Shown: in pieces, positions 42,428 to 51,023 of the stretch
Layout of the letters: every line of letters starts with the position of its first letter
How positions within the stretch are numbered: position 1 is the stretch's first letter
NCBI RefSeq assembly: GCF_029968035.1
Contig: NZ_JASCIQ010000028.1
Span: 1 to 64,000, forward strand
DNA: 64,000 bases
Direction: 5' to 3'
DNA from: Streptomyces cavernicola
GTDB lineage: Bacteria > Actinomycetota > Actinomycetes > Streptomycetales > Streptomycetaceae
Translations under genes and position numbers: made by a program
Notes under the pieces: generated by a model
Seen by the model: the letters and a program-made list of their open reading frames with translations, nothing else
Database searches by the model: none
What the model was told of the DNA's origin: nothing

Positions 42428-43390
42428 TCAGGCCTCCGGGGCTTCGAACTTGGACGTACGGGTCATGCCGGCGGCGCGGCCCTTGCCGGAGATGACCAGG
42501 GCCATCTTGCGGCTGGCCTCGTCGATCATCTCGTCGCCGAGCATCGCGGAGCCCTTCTTGCCGCCCGCCTCGGACGTGTAGTAGTCGTACGCGTCGAGGA
42601 TCAACTCGGCGTGGTCGTAGTCCTCCTGGGACGGCGAGAAGATCTCGTTGGACGCCTCGACCTGGCCCGGGTGCAGGACCCACTTGCCGTCGAAGCCGAG
42701 CGCGGCGGCGCGGCCCGCGACCTCGCGGTAGCCCTCGATGTTGCGGATCTGCAGGTAGGGGCCGTCGATCGCCTGGAGGTTGTTGGCGCGGGCGGCCATC
42801 AGGATCTTCATCAGGATGTAGTGGTAGGCGTCGGCCGTGTAGCCGGGCGGCTGCTCGCCGACGACCAGGGACTTCATGTTGATGGAGGCCATGAAGTCAG
42901 CCGGGCCGAAGATGATCGTCTCGGTGCGCGGCGAGGCCTGCGCGATCTCGTTGACGTTGTTCAGGCCCTGGGCGTTCTCGATCTGCGCCTCGATGCCGAT
43001 CTTGCCGACCTCGAAGCCCATGGTCTTCTCGATCTGCGTGAGCAGCAGGTCGAGCGCCACGATCTGCTGGGCGTCCTGGACCTTCGGCAGCATGATGCAG
43101 TCGAGGTTCTGGCCCGCGCCCTCGACGACGGTGACGACGTCGCGGTAAGTCCACTCCGTGGTCCAGTCGTTGACGCGCACGACCCGCGTCTTGCCCGTCC
43201 AGTCACCCTCGTTGAGGAACTTCACGATGGTGTGCCGGGCCTCCGGCTTGGCCAGCGGGGCGCAGGCGTCCTCCAGGTCGAGGAAGACCTGGTCGGCCGG
43301 CAGGCCCTGGGCCTTCTCCAGGAAGCGGGGGTTCGAGCCGGGCACGGCCAGACAGGAACGGCGCGGGCGAAGGCGGTTGACCTGAGTCAT
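42428..43390 (-). CDS. mcl: beta-methylmalyl-CoA / malyl-CoA lyase (HpcH/CitE family)
   Basis: 320 residues of the citrate lyase beta-like fold: RSCLAVPGSNPRFLEKA, VFLDLEDACAPLAKPEAR (metal ligand Asp/Glu), VRVNDWTTEW, LPKVQDAQQIV and EAQIENAQGL. Splits beta-methylmalyl-CoA into glyoxylate and propionyl-CoA. ATG 43390 is inside the stop of meaA (ATGA), so the mutase and lyase are coupled. Confidence 0.9.
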   Translation of the reverse strand: MTQVNRLRPRRSCLAVPGSNPRFLEKAQGLPADQVFLDLEDACAPLAKPEARHTIVKFLNEGDWTGKTRVVRVNDWTTEWTYRDVVTVVEGAGQNLDCIMLPKVQDAQQIVALDLLLTQIEKTMGFEVGKIGIEAQIENAQGLNNVNEIAQASPRTETIIFGPADFMASINMKSLVVGEQPPGYTADAYHYILMKILMAARANNLQAIDGPYLQIRNIEGYREVAGRAAALGFDGKWVLHPGQVEASNEIFSPSQEDYDHAELILDAYDYYTSEAGGKKGSAMLGDEMIDEASRKMALVISGKGRAAGMTRTSKFEAPEA

Positions 43391-45435
43391 GCGGGGACCT
43401 CCAGAGGGTCGAGCTTGTTCGCTAGCCGGATCTCGTCGACGATACGGCCGATGATCTCCGTGATGCCGAAGTCCTTCGGGGTGAAGACGGCGGCGACTCC
43501 CGCCCTCTTCAGGTCCTCGGCGTCGGCGTTGGGGATGATGCCGCCGACGATCACGGGGATGTCGGTGGCGCCCGCCTCGCGCAGCCGGTCGAGTACGTCC
43601 GGCACCAGCTCGGCGTGCGACCCGGAGAGGATCGACAGGCCGACGCAGTGCACGTCCTCGGCGAGCGCGGCGGACACGATCTGCTCCGGGGTGAGCCGGA
43701 TGCCCTGGTAGACCACCTCGAACCCGGCGTCGCGGGCCCGCACGGCGATCTGTTCGGCGCCGTTGGAGTGCCCGTCGAGGCCCGGCTTGCCGACCAACAG
43801 GCGGAGCTTGCCGCCCAGTTCGTCACCGGTGCGGCGGACCTTCTCGCGCACCTCGGCGAGGGGCGTGCCCTCCTCGGCGGCCACCGCGACCGGCGCCGAC
43901 GAGACGCCCGTGGGGGCGCGGAACTCGCCGAACACCTCGCGCAGCGCGCCCGCCCACTCGCCGGTCGTGACGCCGGCGCGGGCGCACTCCAGGGTGGCCT
44001 CCATCAGGTTCTCCGTGCCGGCCGCGGCCTCCTTCAGGCGGTCGATGGCCTGCTGGGTGGTCGGGAAGTGGAACGGGTCGCCCATGCCCTGCCGGTCCGA
44101 GGACTCCTGACGGGTCGTCTTCCAGTCGCCGATGGCCCGGACGACCCTGGCCTCGACGGCGTGGTCGACGGTCATGATCGCGGCGTCCAGGTCGGCGGTG
44201 AGCGGGTTGGGCTCGGTCGACTCGTAGCAGTTGACGCCGACGATCTTGTCCTCGCCGGCCTCGATCTTGGCCCGCCGCTCGGCGTGCGAGGAGACCAGCT
44301 GCGACTTGAGGTAGCCGGACTCGACGGCCGCCATCGCGCCGCCCATCTCCTGGATCCGGTCGATCTCGGCGAGGCACTCCGCGACCAGCTCGTCGACCTT
44401 CTTCTCGATGACGTGCGAGCCCGCGAAGATGTCCTCGTACTCCAGGAGGTCGCTCTCGTGCGCCAGGACCTGCTGGATGCGGAGCGACCACTGCTGGTCC
44501 CACGGCCGCGGCAGGCCCAACGCCTCGTTCCAGGCGGGGAGTTGGACGGCGCGGGCGCGGGCGTCCTTGGAGAGGGTGACGGCCAGCATCTCCAGGACGA
44601 TGCGCTGGACGTTGTTCTCCGGCTGGGCCTCGGTCAGGCCGAGCGAGTTGACCTGCACGCCGTAGCGGAAACGGCGCTGCTTCGCGTTCTCGATGCCGTA
44701 CCGCTCGCGCGTGATCTGGTCCCAGATCCGCCCGAACGCCCGCATCTTGCACATCTCTTCGATGAACCGGACGCCCGCGTTCACGAAGAAGGAGATACGG
44801 GCCACGACGTCCCCGAACTTCTCCTCGGGGACCTGCCCTGAGTCGCGTACGGCATCGAGAACCGCGATGGCGGTGGACATCGCGTACGCGATCTCCTGGA
44901 CCGGTGTGGCCCCCGCCTCCTGGAGGTGGTAGCTGCAGATGTTGATCGGGTTCCACTTGGGGATGTTCGCCACCGTGTACGTGATCATGTCGGTGGTGAG
45001 CCGCAGCGAAGGCCCCGGCGGGAACACGTGCGTGCCCCGCGACAGGTACTCCTTGACGATGTCGTTCTGCGTCGTCCCCTGGAGCTGCGTGATGTCCGCG
45101 CCCTGCTCCTCCGCGACGACCTGGTAGAGCGCCAGAAGCCACATGGCGGTGGCGTTGATGGTCATCGAGGTGTTCATCTGCTCCAGGGGGATGTCCTGGA
45201 ACAGCCGGCGCATGTCACCGAGGTGGGAGACGGGGACGCCGACCCGGCCGACCTCGCCGCGGGCGAGGATGTGGTCGGGGTCGTAGCCCGTCTGGGTCGG
45301 CAGGTCGAAGGCGACCGACAGACCCGTCTGCCCCTTGGCGAGGTTGCGCCGGTACAGCTCGTTGGACGCTTCCGCCGTGGAGTGACCGGCGTAGGTCCGC
45401 ATGAGCCACGGCCGGTCCTTCTGACGCTCAGTCAT
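43387..45435 (-). CDS. meaA: ethylmalonyl-CoA mutase
   Basis: 682 residues. The N-terminal TIM barrel is methylmalonyl-CoA-mutase-like (RTYAGHSTAEASNELYRRNLAKGQTGLSVAFDLPTQ), and the C-terminal B12-binding domain has the DxHxxG motif (GKPGLDGHSNGAEQI, about residues 550-560). It interconverts ethylmalonyl-CoA and methylsuccinyl-CoA with adenosylcobalamin. 22 bp after ccr. The gene name follows the actinobacterial meaA/ecm orthologue group. Confidence 0.93.
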   Translation of the reverse strand: MTERQKDRPWLMRTYAGHSTAEASNELYRRNLAKGQTGLSVAFDLPTQTGYDPDHILARGEVGRVGVPVSHLGDMRRLFQDIPLEQMNTSMTINATAMWLLALYQVVAEEQGADITQLQGTTQNDIVKEYLSRGTHVFPPGPSLRLTTDMITYTVANIPKWNPINICSYHLQEAGATPVQEIAYAMSTAIAVLDAVRDSGQVPEEKFGDVVARISFFVNAGVRFIEEMCKMRAFGRIWDQITRERYGIENAKQRRFRYGVQVNSLGLTEAQPENNVQRIVLEMLAVTLSKDARARAVQLPAWNEALGLPRPWDQQWSLRIQQVLAHESDLLEYEDIFAGSHVIEKKVDELVAECLAEIDRIQEMGGAMAAVESGYLKSQLVSSHAERRAKIEAGEDKIVGVNCYESTEPNPLTADLDAAIMTVDHAVEARVVRAIGDWKTTRQESSDRQGMGDPFHFPTTQQAIDRLKEAAAGTENLMEATLECARAGVTTGEWAGALREVFGEFRAPTGVSSAPVAVAAEEGTPLAEVREKVRRTGDELGGKLRLLVGKPGLDGHSNGAEQIAVRARDAGFEVVYQGIRLTPEQIVSAALAEDVHCVGLSILSGSHAELVPDVLDRLREAGATDIPVIVGGIIPNADAEDLKRAGVAAVFTPKDFGITEIIGRIVDEIRLANKLDPLEVPA

Positions 45436-45457
45436 CTGCAGCTTCTCCTAAGGGAGT

Positions 45458-46795
45458 TCAGACGTTCCGGAAGCGGTTGATGGCGTCGATGTGCTGGGCG
45501 CGCTTCTCCTGGTCGCGCACGCCCAGACCCTCCTCGGGCGCGAGCGCGAGGACGCCGACCTTGCCCTGGTGGAGGTTGCGGTGCACGTCGTACGCGGCCT
45601 GGCCGGTCTCCTCCAGGGAGTAGACCTTGGAGAGCGTCGGGTGGATCTTGCCCTTGGCGATCAGGCGGTTGGCCTCCCACGCCTCGCGGTAGTTGGCGAA
45701 GTGCGAGCCGACGATGCGCTTCAGGGACATCCACAGGTAGCGGTTGTCGTACTCGTGGTTGTAGCCGGACGTCGACGCGCAGGTGACGATCGTGCCGCCC
45801 TTGCGGGTGACGTAGACGGAGGCGCCGAAGGTCTCGCGGCCCGGGTGCTCGAAGACGATGTCGACGTCCTCGCCGCCGGTGAGCTCGCGGATGCGCTTGC
45901 CGAAGCGCTTCCACTCGCGCGGGTCCTGCTCGTGCTCGTTCTTCCAGAACTTGTAGCCCTCGGCGTTGCGGTCGATGACCGCCTCGGCGCCCATGGCCCG
46001 GCAGATGTCGGCCTTCTCGGGGGAGGAGACGACACAGATCGGGTTGGCGCCGCCGGCCAGGGCGAACTGGGTGGCGTACGAGCCGAGGCCGCCGCTCGCG
46101 CCCCAGATCAGGACGTTGTCGCCCTGCTTCATGCCGGCGCCGTTCTGCGAGACCAGCTGGCGGTAGGCGGTGGAGTTGACCAGGCCCGGGGACGCGGCCT
46201 CCTCCCAGCTGAGGTGGTCCGGCTTCGGCATCAGCTGGTTGGACTTGACGAGCGCGATCTCGGCGAGGCCGCCGAAGTTGGTCTCGAAGCCCCAGATGCG
46301 CTGCTCGGGGTCGAGCATCGTGTCGTTGTGGCCGTCCGAGGACTCCAGCTCGACGGAGAGGCAGTGCGCGACGACCTCGTCACCGGCGTTCCAGGCGTTC
46401 ACGCCGGGGCCGGTGCGCAGGACGACGCCCGCGAGGTCGGAGCCGATGATGTGGTACGGCAGGTCGTGGCGCTTGCTGAGCTCGCTGAGGCGGCCGTAGC
46501 GCTCCAGGAAGCCGAAGGTCGAGACCGGCTCGAAGATCGAGGTCCAGACCGAGTTGTAGTTCACGGAGCTGGCCATCACGGCGACCAGGGCCTCGCCGGG
46601 GCCGAGCTCGGGCACCGGCACGTCGTCCAGGTGGAGCGACTTGCGGGGGTCCTTGTCGCGGCTCTCGAGCCCGGCGAACATCTCCTGCTCGTCCTTGTGC
46701 ACGGTGATCGCGCGGTACGAGTCGGGCAGCTTCATGGCGGCGAAGTCGGCGGACGTGGCGGTCTGCGACTGGATCGCGTCCAGGATTTCCTTCAC
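45458..46795 (-). CDS. ccr: crotonyl-CoA carboxylase/reductase
   Basis: 445 residues, medium-chain dehydrogenase fold with NADPH loop WGASGGLGSYATQ. The four CO2-binding residues known from the Kitasatospora enzyme are present at the same numbers: Asn81, Phe170, Glu171 and His365. Reductively carboxylates crotonyl-CoA to (2S)-ethylmalonyl-CoA. GTG 46795 has GGAGG at 7 bases. First gene of the five-gene ethylmalonyl-CoA operon; the 440-bp region upstream contains several dyads and no gene. Confidence 0.96.
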   Translation of the reverse strand: MKEILDAIQSQTATSADFAAMKLPDSYRAITVHKDEQEMFAGLESRDKDPRKSLHLDDVPVPELGPGEALVAVMASSVNYNSVWTSIFEPVSTFGFLERYGRLSELSKRHDLPYHIIGSDLAGVVLRTGPGVNAWNAGDEVVAHCLSVELESSDGHNDTMLDPEQRIWGFETNFGGLAEIALVKSNQLMPKPDHLSWEEAASPGLVNSTAYRQLVSQNGAGMKQGDNVLIWGASGGLGSYATQFALAGGANPICVVSSPEKADICRAMGAEAVIDRNAEGYKFWKNEHEQDPREWKRFGKRIRELTGGEDVDIVFEHPGRETFGASVYVTRKGGTIVTCASTSGYNHEYDNRYLWMSLKRIVGSHFANYREAWEANRLIAKGKIHPTLSKVYSLEETGQAAYDVHRNLHQGKVGVLALAPEEGLGVRDQEKRAQHIDAINRFRNV

Positions 46796-46986
46796 GGGGG
46801 TTCCTCCGGCGAAAGCATGTTGCGGGAACGCTTTTGAGGGGACGTCGGGGTGGTGAAGCGGTGCTGAGTGGTGCCGTCGGTTCGGCGGAGGTGGTGGTGC
46901 TCGGCGAGCGCCTGGTGGGCGCGGGAGGTGCCTGTGACGCAGGCGTCCGGGCGGGCGCGAAGCCCCGTGCGGAGCTTGCTGGGACA

Positions 46987-47055
46987 GCCGGCGTACGGAG
47001 GATCTCTGTACGCCGGCCGCCCGGACTGACTTCAACGTATGGCACGCCGTGCCAG
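46987..47055. promoter_or_regulatory. dyads in the ccr promoter region
   Basis: A 10-bp perfect inverted repeat GCCGGCGTAC / GTACGCCGGC (46987-46996, 47008-47017, 11-nt centre) and a 15-bp palindrome TGGCACG-C-CGTGCCA (47040-47054), both 190-260 bp upstream of ccr. Candidate operators or leader hairpins. The rest of 46796-47163 shows no gene. Confidence 0.45.
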
Positions 47056-47117
47056 TGCACAAGACACTCGGTGCCAACGATTTCTCTCAGTTGTCAGCGA
47101 GCCGCTTCATTTGAGCG

Positions 47118-47129
47118 ATGATCGATCAT
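47118..47129. promoter_or_regulatory. 12-bp palindrome ATGATCGATCAT
   Basis: Perfect palindrome 320 bp upstream of ccr, 105 bp downstream of the TetR gene. Its core TGATCGATCA is repeated at the centre of the 46-bp palindrome (47182-47191) and at 36962-36971 between the ADP-ribosylglycohydrolase and glycerate kinase genes. Confidence 0.4.
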
Positions 47130-47163
47130 TGCAGGTCAGAAGGGGTATGCACCGGGCGTACGA

Positions 47164-47209
47164 CGAAGGCGCCGGGCGAACTGATCGATCAGTTCGCCCG
47201 GCGCCTTCG
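47164..47209. terminator. perfect 46-bp palindrome after the TetR gene
   Basis: Each 23-bp half (CGAAGGCGCCGGGCGAAC to the central TGATCGATCA) is the exact complement of the other with no loop bases. It starts 26 bp after the minus-strand TetR stop, so a terminator is the simplest role, but the A/T-containing core equals the palindrome at 47118. Confidence 0.6.
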
Positions 47210-47234
47210 CGTCGCGGTGCTGTGAGGGGTGCGG

Positions 47235-48053
47235 TCAGCGGTCCCGCAGTGCCGTCTCGATGGTGCGCATGACCTCGTCGAGCGGAGCGTCCGTACGGGC
47301 CACGGTGACCAGTACCTCGCCGTGCGCGGAGGCGGTCGCCGCTGGGGCCGGAAGAGCGGTGCTCTCCCGACCCGCGCCTATGCCCGAGCCGAACGTCTTC
47401 CGCACGATCGCGAACGCGTGGTCCAGCTGCGTCTCCACGTCCCCCTGGCCGCCGGCCCGCAGCCAGCGCCGCAGCACGTGATTGTGGGCGGTGACCACGG
47501 CCGAGGCCGCGACCTCGGCGAGCAGCGGGTCGTCGTTGCCGTCGTGGTGCGCTTGCTCGTCGAAGTGGCCGAGCAGATAGCGGGTGAAAAGGCGTTCGTA
47601 CCGGGCCACCGAGGCGATCTCGCGCTCCCGGAGCGTCGGCACCTCGCGGGTCAGGCGATAGCGCTCCACCGACACCGTCGGCGAGGCCGCGTACATCTTC
47701 ATGACTTCCTTGATGCCACGGCACACCGTGTCGAGCGGGTGCTCGTGCGGCGGGGCGGCGTTGAGGACCGCCTCGGCGCGGATCAGGGTGTCGTCGTGGT
47801 CCGGGAAGATCGCCTCTTCCTTGGAGCGGAAGTGGCGGAAGAAGGTGCGCCGGGCCACCCCGGCCGTGGCCGCGATCTCGTCGACCGTGGTCGCCTCGTA
47901 CCCCTTCGTCGCGAACAGCTCCATCGCGGCGGTCGCCAGCTCCCGGCGCATTTTCAGCCGCTGGGCGGCGGCACGGGAGCCCGCAGGCGTCGCGGGCGCC
48001 TCGGGAGCGTCGGTGGAGGAGGGCGTACGGGGGGACTTGGCGGCCTTGGACAT
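47235..48053 (-). CDS. TetR-family transcriptional regulator
   Basis: 272 residues. A 30-residue Pro/Ser/Thr-rich N-terminal arm precedes the TetR DNA-binding domain (RRELATAAMELFATKGYEATTVDEIAATAGVARRTFFRHFRSKEE). The ligand domain is not one I can name. ATG 48053 (MSKAAK) is chosen; ATG 48071 is possible. It lies between ccr and the hydroxyacyl-CoA dehydrogenase, in the same direction, so control of either acyl-CoA gene set is plausible. Confidence 0.85.
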   Translation of the reverse strand: MSKAAKSPRTPSSTDAPEAPATPAGSRAAAQRLKMRRELATAAMELFATKGYEATTVDEIAATAGVARRTFFRHFRSKEEAIFPDHDDTLIRAEAVLNAAPPHEHPLDTVCRGIKEVMKMYAASPTVSVERYRLTREVPTLREREIASVARYERLFTRYLLGHFDEQAHHDGNDDPLLAEVAASAVVTAHNHVLRRWLRAGGQGDVETQLDHAFAIVRKTFGSGIGAGRESTALPAPAATASAHGEVLVTVARTDAPLDEVMRTIETALRDR

Positions 48054-48144
48054 GGACCGAACGTACTGCATGTCCGCAGCCTGCCGCGCCTCCGGGAGCG
48101 GGCCACCCGGCCCACCGAGCAGCCCGCCCCAGCCGGTGTGCGAC

Positions 48145-49929
48145 TCAGCGCCTGGCATATTCGCGGAAGCCGCGGCCCGTCTTGCGGCCGAGGCACCCCG
48201 CGGCGACCAAGTGCTCGAGGAGCGGCGCCGGGGCCAGGCCCGGGTCGCGGAACTCGCGGTGCAGCACCTTCTCGATGGCGAGCGAGACATCCAGACCGAC
48301 GACGTCCAGAAGCTCGAACGGGCCCATCGGGTAGCCGCCGCCCAGCTTCATCGCGGTGTCGATGTCGTCGAGCGAGGCGTAGTGCTCCTGGACCATCTTG
48401 ATCGCGTTGTTCAGGTACGGGAACAGGAGCGCGTTCACGATGAAGCCGGCACGGTCGCCGCAGTCCACCGGGTGCTTGCGGATCTTCGCGCACACCTCGC
48501 GGACTGTGGCGTGCACATCGTCCCCGGTGAGGACCGTGCGGACCACCTCGACCAGCTTCATCGCCGGGGCCGGGTTGAAGAAGTGCATGCCGATCACGTC
48601 CTGCGGGCGCGAGGTCGCGCGGGCGCAGGCGACGACGGGCAGCGAGGAGGTCGTGGTCGCGAGGACCGCACCCGGCTTGCAGACCTTGTCCAGGGTCTGG
48701 AACAGCTGCTGCTTGACCTCCAGGTCCTCCGCGACCGCCTCCAGAGCCAGGTCGACCTCGGCGAACGCGTCGAGGGAGCCCGCCGGGGTGATCAGGGCGA
48801 GGGTCGCGTCGGCCTTCTCCTGGGTCATCCGGCCCTTGGTGACAGAGCGCGAAAGCGACTTGCCGATACGGGACTTGGCGGTGTCGGCCTTCTCCTGGCT
48901 GCGCGCCGCGAGCACCACCTCGTACCCGGCCTTGGCGAACACCTCGGCGATGCCGGACGCCATGGTGCCCGAGCCCGCGACGCCCACCGAGCGGACCTCG
49001 CGGCCCTGCGCGGCGTCCGACGCGGCGGCCGGGGTGAGCGCGTCCGGCACGACCTCGTCGCTGCCCGCCTCCGCGTACGTGTAGAAGCCGCGCCCCGCCT
49101 TGCGGCCGGTCAGGCCCGCCTCGCTGAGCTGCTTCAGGATCGGCGCGGGGGCGTGCAGGCGGTCCCGGGAGTCCGCGTACATCGCGTCCAGGACGGTCCG
49201 CGCGGTGTCCACGCCGATCAGGTCGAGCAGCGCGAGCGGGCCCATCGGCAGGCCGCAGCCCAGCTTCATCGCCGCGTCGATGTCCTCGCGGGACGCGTAC
49301 TTGGCCTCGTACATCGCGGCCGCCTGGTTGAGGTAGCCGAACAGCAGCCCGTCCGCGACGAAACCGGCGCGGTCGCCGACCGAGACGGGCTCCTTGCCCA
49401 GGTCCACGGCGAGCTCGGTGACCGCGTCGACGGCGTGCGGCGCGGTCAGCACCGACGAGACCACCTCGACCAGCTTCATGGCCGGCGCCGGGTTGAAGAA
49501 GTGCAGGCCGACGACGCGCTCCGGGTTGGTGGAGTCGGCCGCGAGGCGGGTCACGGACAGGGCGTTGGTGCCGGTGGCGAGGATCGTGTCGGGGCGCACG
49601 ATCGCGTCGAGCTCCCGGAAGACCTGCTGCTTGATCTCGTAGGACTCCGGCACCACCTCGATGACCAGGTCGGCCTCGGCGGCGGCCTGCAGGTCCGTGA
49701 AGGTGCGGAAGCGGGAGAGGGCGCTCTGCCGCTCCTGCTCGGTGAGGCGCTCGCGGCGCACGGCCCGTGCGGTCGAGGCTTCGAGGGCGCCGACGGCCTG
49801 CGCCGCGGCCACCTCGCTGATGTCGATGCCGATGACCTCGCGGCCCGCACGGGCGAGGACCTCGGCGATCCCGGTGCCCATGGTGCCGAGGCCGACGACG
49901 GCGACGGTGTGCAAGGGGGTACGGTCCAT
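48145..49929 (-). CDS. 3-hydroxyacyl-CoA dehydrogenase, tandem-duplicated
   Basis: 594 residues made of two full 3-hydroxybutyryl-CoA dehydrogenase copies. Residues 1-285: Rossmann VAVVGLGTMGTGIAEVLARAG, HFFNPAPAMKLVEVV, DRAGFVADGLLFGYLNQAA. Residues 305-594: VGVAGSGTMASGIAEVFAKAG, HFFNPAPAMKLVEVV again, DRAGFIVNALLFPYLNNA. Makes (S)-3-hydroxybutyryl-CoA from acetoacetyl-CoA, on the way to crotonyl-CoA for ccr. ATG 49929 follows GGAG. A linker of about 20 residues joins the halves. Second copy's gly-rich loop (GSGTMASG) differs from the first, so cofactor use may too. Confidence 0.9.
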   Translation of the reverse strand: MDRTPLHTVAVVGLGTMGTGIAEVLARAGREVIGIDISEVAAAQAVGALEASTARAVRRERLTEQERQSALSRFRTFTDLQAAAEADLVIEVVPESYEIKQQVFRELDAIVRPDTILATGTNALSVTRLAADSTNPERVVGLHFFNPAPAMKLVEVVSSVLTAPHAVDAVTELAVDLGKEPVSVGDRAGFVADGLLFGYLNQAAAMYEAKYASREDIDAAMKLGCGLPMGPLALLDLIGVDTARTVLDAMYADSRDRLHAPAPILKQLSEAGLTGRKAGRGFYTYAEAGSDEVVPDALTPAAASDAAQGREVRSVGVAGSGTMASGIAEVFAKAGYEVVLAARSQEKADTAKSRIGKSLSRSVTKGRMTQEKADATLALITPAGSLDAFAEVDLALEAVAEDLEVKQQLFQTLDKVCKPGAVLATTTSSLPVVACARATSRPQDVIGMHFFNPAPAMKLVEVVRTVLTGDDVHATVREVCAKIRKHPVDCGDRAGFIVNALLFPYLNNAIKMVQEHYASLDDIDTAMKLGGGYPMGPFELLDVVGLDVSLAIEKVLHREFRDPGLAPAPLLEHLVAAGCLGRKTGRGFREYARR

Positions 49930-50203
49930 CGCGGACTCCAGATGGTGAGAGTGACGACTGAGAGGGCGCACGGCGCGCGGGCCCGGCCGGAAGAGGGATC
50001 GGCATACGGGCGACTGCGAACTGCGTCGCGGCGTGCGGGAGTTGGTGTCATGCTCCGGGCCGCCGCGTGCGAGCAGCGGGCCCAGTGAGGTGGAGCTGAG
50101 GTGAAGCGACGGGCCCTGTCCCCGGGCCGCGTCGTGAAACTCGTGCTGTACCGAGCCGAACCGACTTGTCCTCGGCGGCTGCGTCACCAGGCCGCCGAGC
50201 GAT

Positions 50204-50243
50204 GCGGGTGTGACCCGCTCTAATGAGCTTAACCAGCGGGTAA
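50204..50243. promoter_or_regulatory. ACCCGC/GCGGGT dyads in a divergent promoter
   Basis: GCGGGT-gtg-ACCCGC (50204-50218) and ACCCGCT (50213-50219) with AGCGGGT (50235-50241); the segment TTAACCAGCGGGTAA (50229-50243) is itself a near-palindrome. It lies in the 392-bp gap between the hydroxyacyl-CoA dehydrogenase and the HEAT-repeat gene and may be a TetR-type operator. I see no gene in that gap. Confidence 0.45.
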
Positions 50244-50321
50244 CGAGCGCGCCAGTCCTGGAGCGGTGTGACGTGGATCGCCCCCTCCTGGTGAAGCCCG
50301 ACGATCGCTACGCTGAGCTGC

Positions 50322-50915
50322 ATGGACGAGGAGTTGCGAGCGGTCACGGAACGTTTACGGAAAGAGGCCGCGCAGGACGCGGACCCGTCGGGTGCGGCCC
50401 GCTTCGAGCGGTTGCGGGCGACGGACGACCACGACGAGCTGGCCGAGGTCCTCACCGCGCCCCAACAGCCGCTGTGGGCCCGGGAGATGGCCGCGTTCCG
50501 GCTCGGCTGCGCGGGGGAGCGGCGGGCCTTCGAGTCCCTCGTCCTGCTGCTCAACCACCGCGACCCGGAGCGCTGTGCGAGCGCCGCGCAGGCGCTGGCC
50601 CGGCTCGGTGATCCGCGTACGGCGCGGGCGGCGGCGGCGCTCGCCACGAATGAACTCCGCGTCGCCTACGCGTTGCATCCGGTCCGGCTGCTCACGGTGC
50701 TGCGGGCGCCCGAGTCGGCGCCGGCGTTGATCACGGCCCTGAAGCGGCGGTTGTCCTCGCCGCACGATCCTTACTGGCGGATCGCGCTGGCGTGTGTGGA
50801 GGGGCTGGGGGCGCTGGCCGACAAGCGGGCGGTGCCTGTGCTCGATTCGGCTCGAGCCCATCCGCGGCTCGCGGCGGCGGCGGTGGCGGCGCTGGCGCGG
50901 ATCGGGGAGGCTTAG
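50322..50915 (+). CDS. HEAT-repeat protein
   Basis: 197 residues, all helical. At least four HEAT-like units: MAAFRLGCAGERRAFESLVLLL, CASAAQALARLGDPRTARAAAALA, APESAPALITALKRRL, IALACVEGLGALADKRAVPVLD and a final AAAAVAALARIGEA. No catalytic residues or membrane segment, so a protein-binding scaffold in the cytoplasm. ATG 50322. Followed by a 3'-end repeat and a strong bidirectional hairpin. Confidence 0.75.
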   Translation: MDEELRAVTERLRKEAAQDADPSGAARFERLRATDDHDELAEVLTAPQQPLWAREMAAFRLGCAGERRAFESLVLLLNHRDPERCASAAQALARLGDPRTARAAAALATNELRVAYALHPVRLLTVLRAPESAPALITALKRRLSSPHDPYWRIALACVEGLGALADKRAVPVLDSARAHPRLAAAAVAALARIGEA

Positions 50916-50924
50916 GTTTTCTTC

Positions 50925-50950
50925 TTCCCCACCCCGCCCCTTCCCGAACT
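50925..50950 (+). repeat. 3'-end repeat, copy 2
   Basis: CCCCACCCCGCCCCTTCCCG, ten bases after the HEAT-repeat gene stop. Lacks the AAGTCCT end of other copies. Confidence 0.65.
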
Positions 50951-50971
50951 GGGGCTCCGCCCCAGACCCCG

Positions 50972-51023
50972 CTCCTCAAACGCCGGAGGGGCTGATTATT
51001 CAGCCCCTCCGGCGTTTGAGGAG
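50972..51023. terminator. bidirectional terminator, 24-bp perfect stem
   Basis: CTCCTCAAACGCCGGAGGGG... (50972-50995) pairs perfectly over 24 bp with 51000-51023, TTAT loop. The GNAT stop codon (51000-51002) is part of the right arm. Degenerate single arms of this unit recur in 38449-38640 and 56500 onward. Confidence 0.85.

Noticed and set aside
47701..50088. Plus-strand open frame of 795 codons opposite the TetR and hydroxyacyl-CoA dehydrogenase genes
   Set aside because: It lies antisense to two well-supported genes, has the Arg/Gly/His/Val-rich composition typical of the complement of GC-rich coding DNA and no domain.
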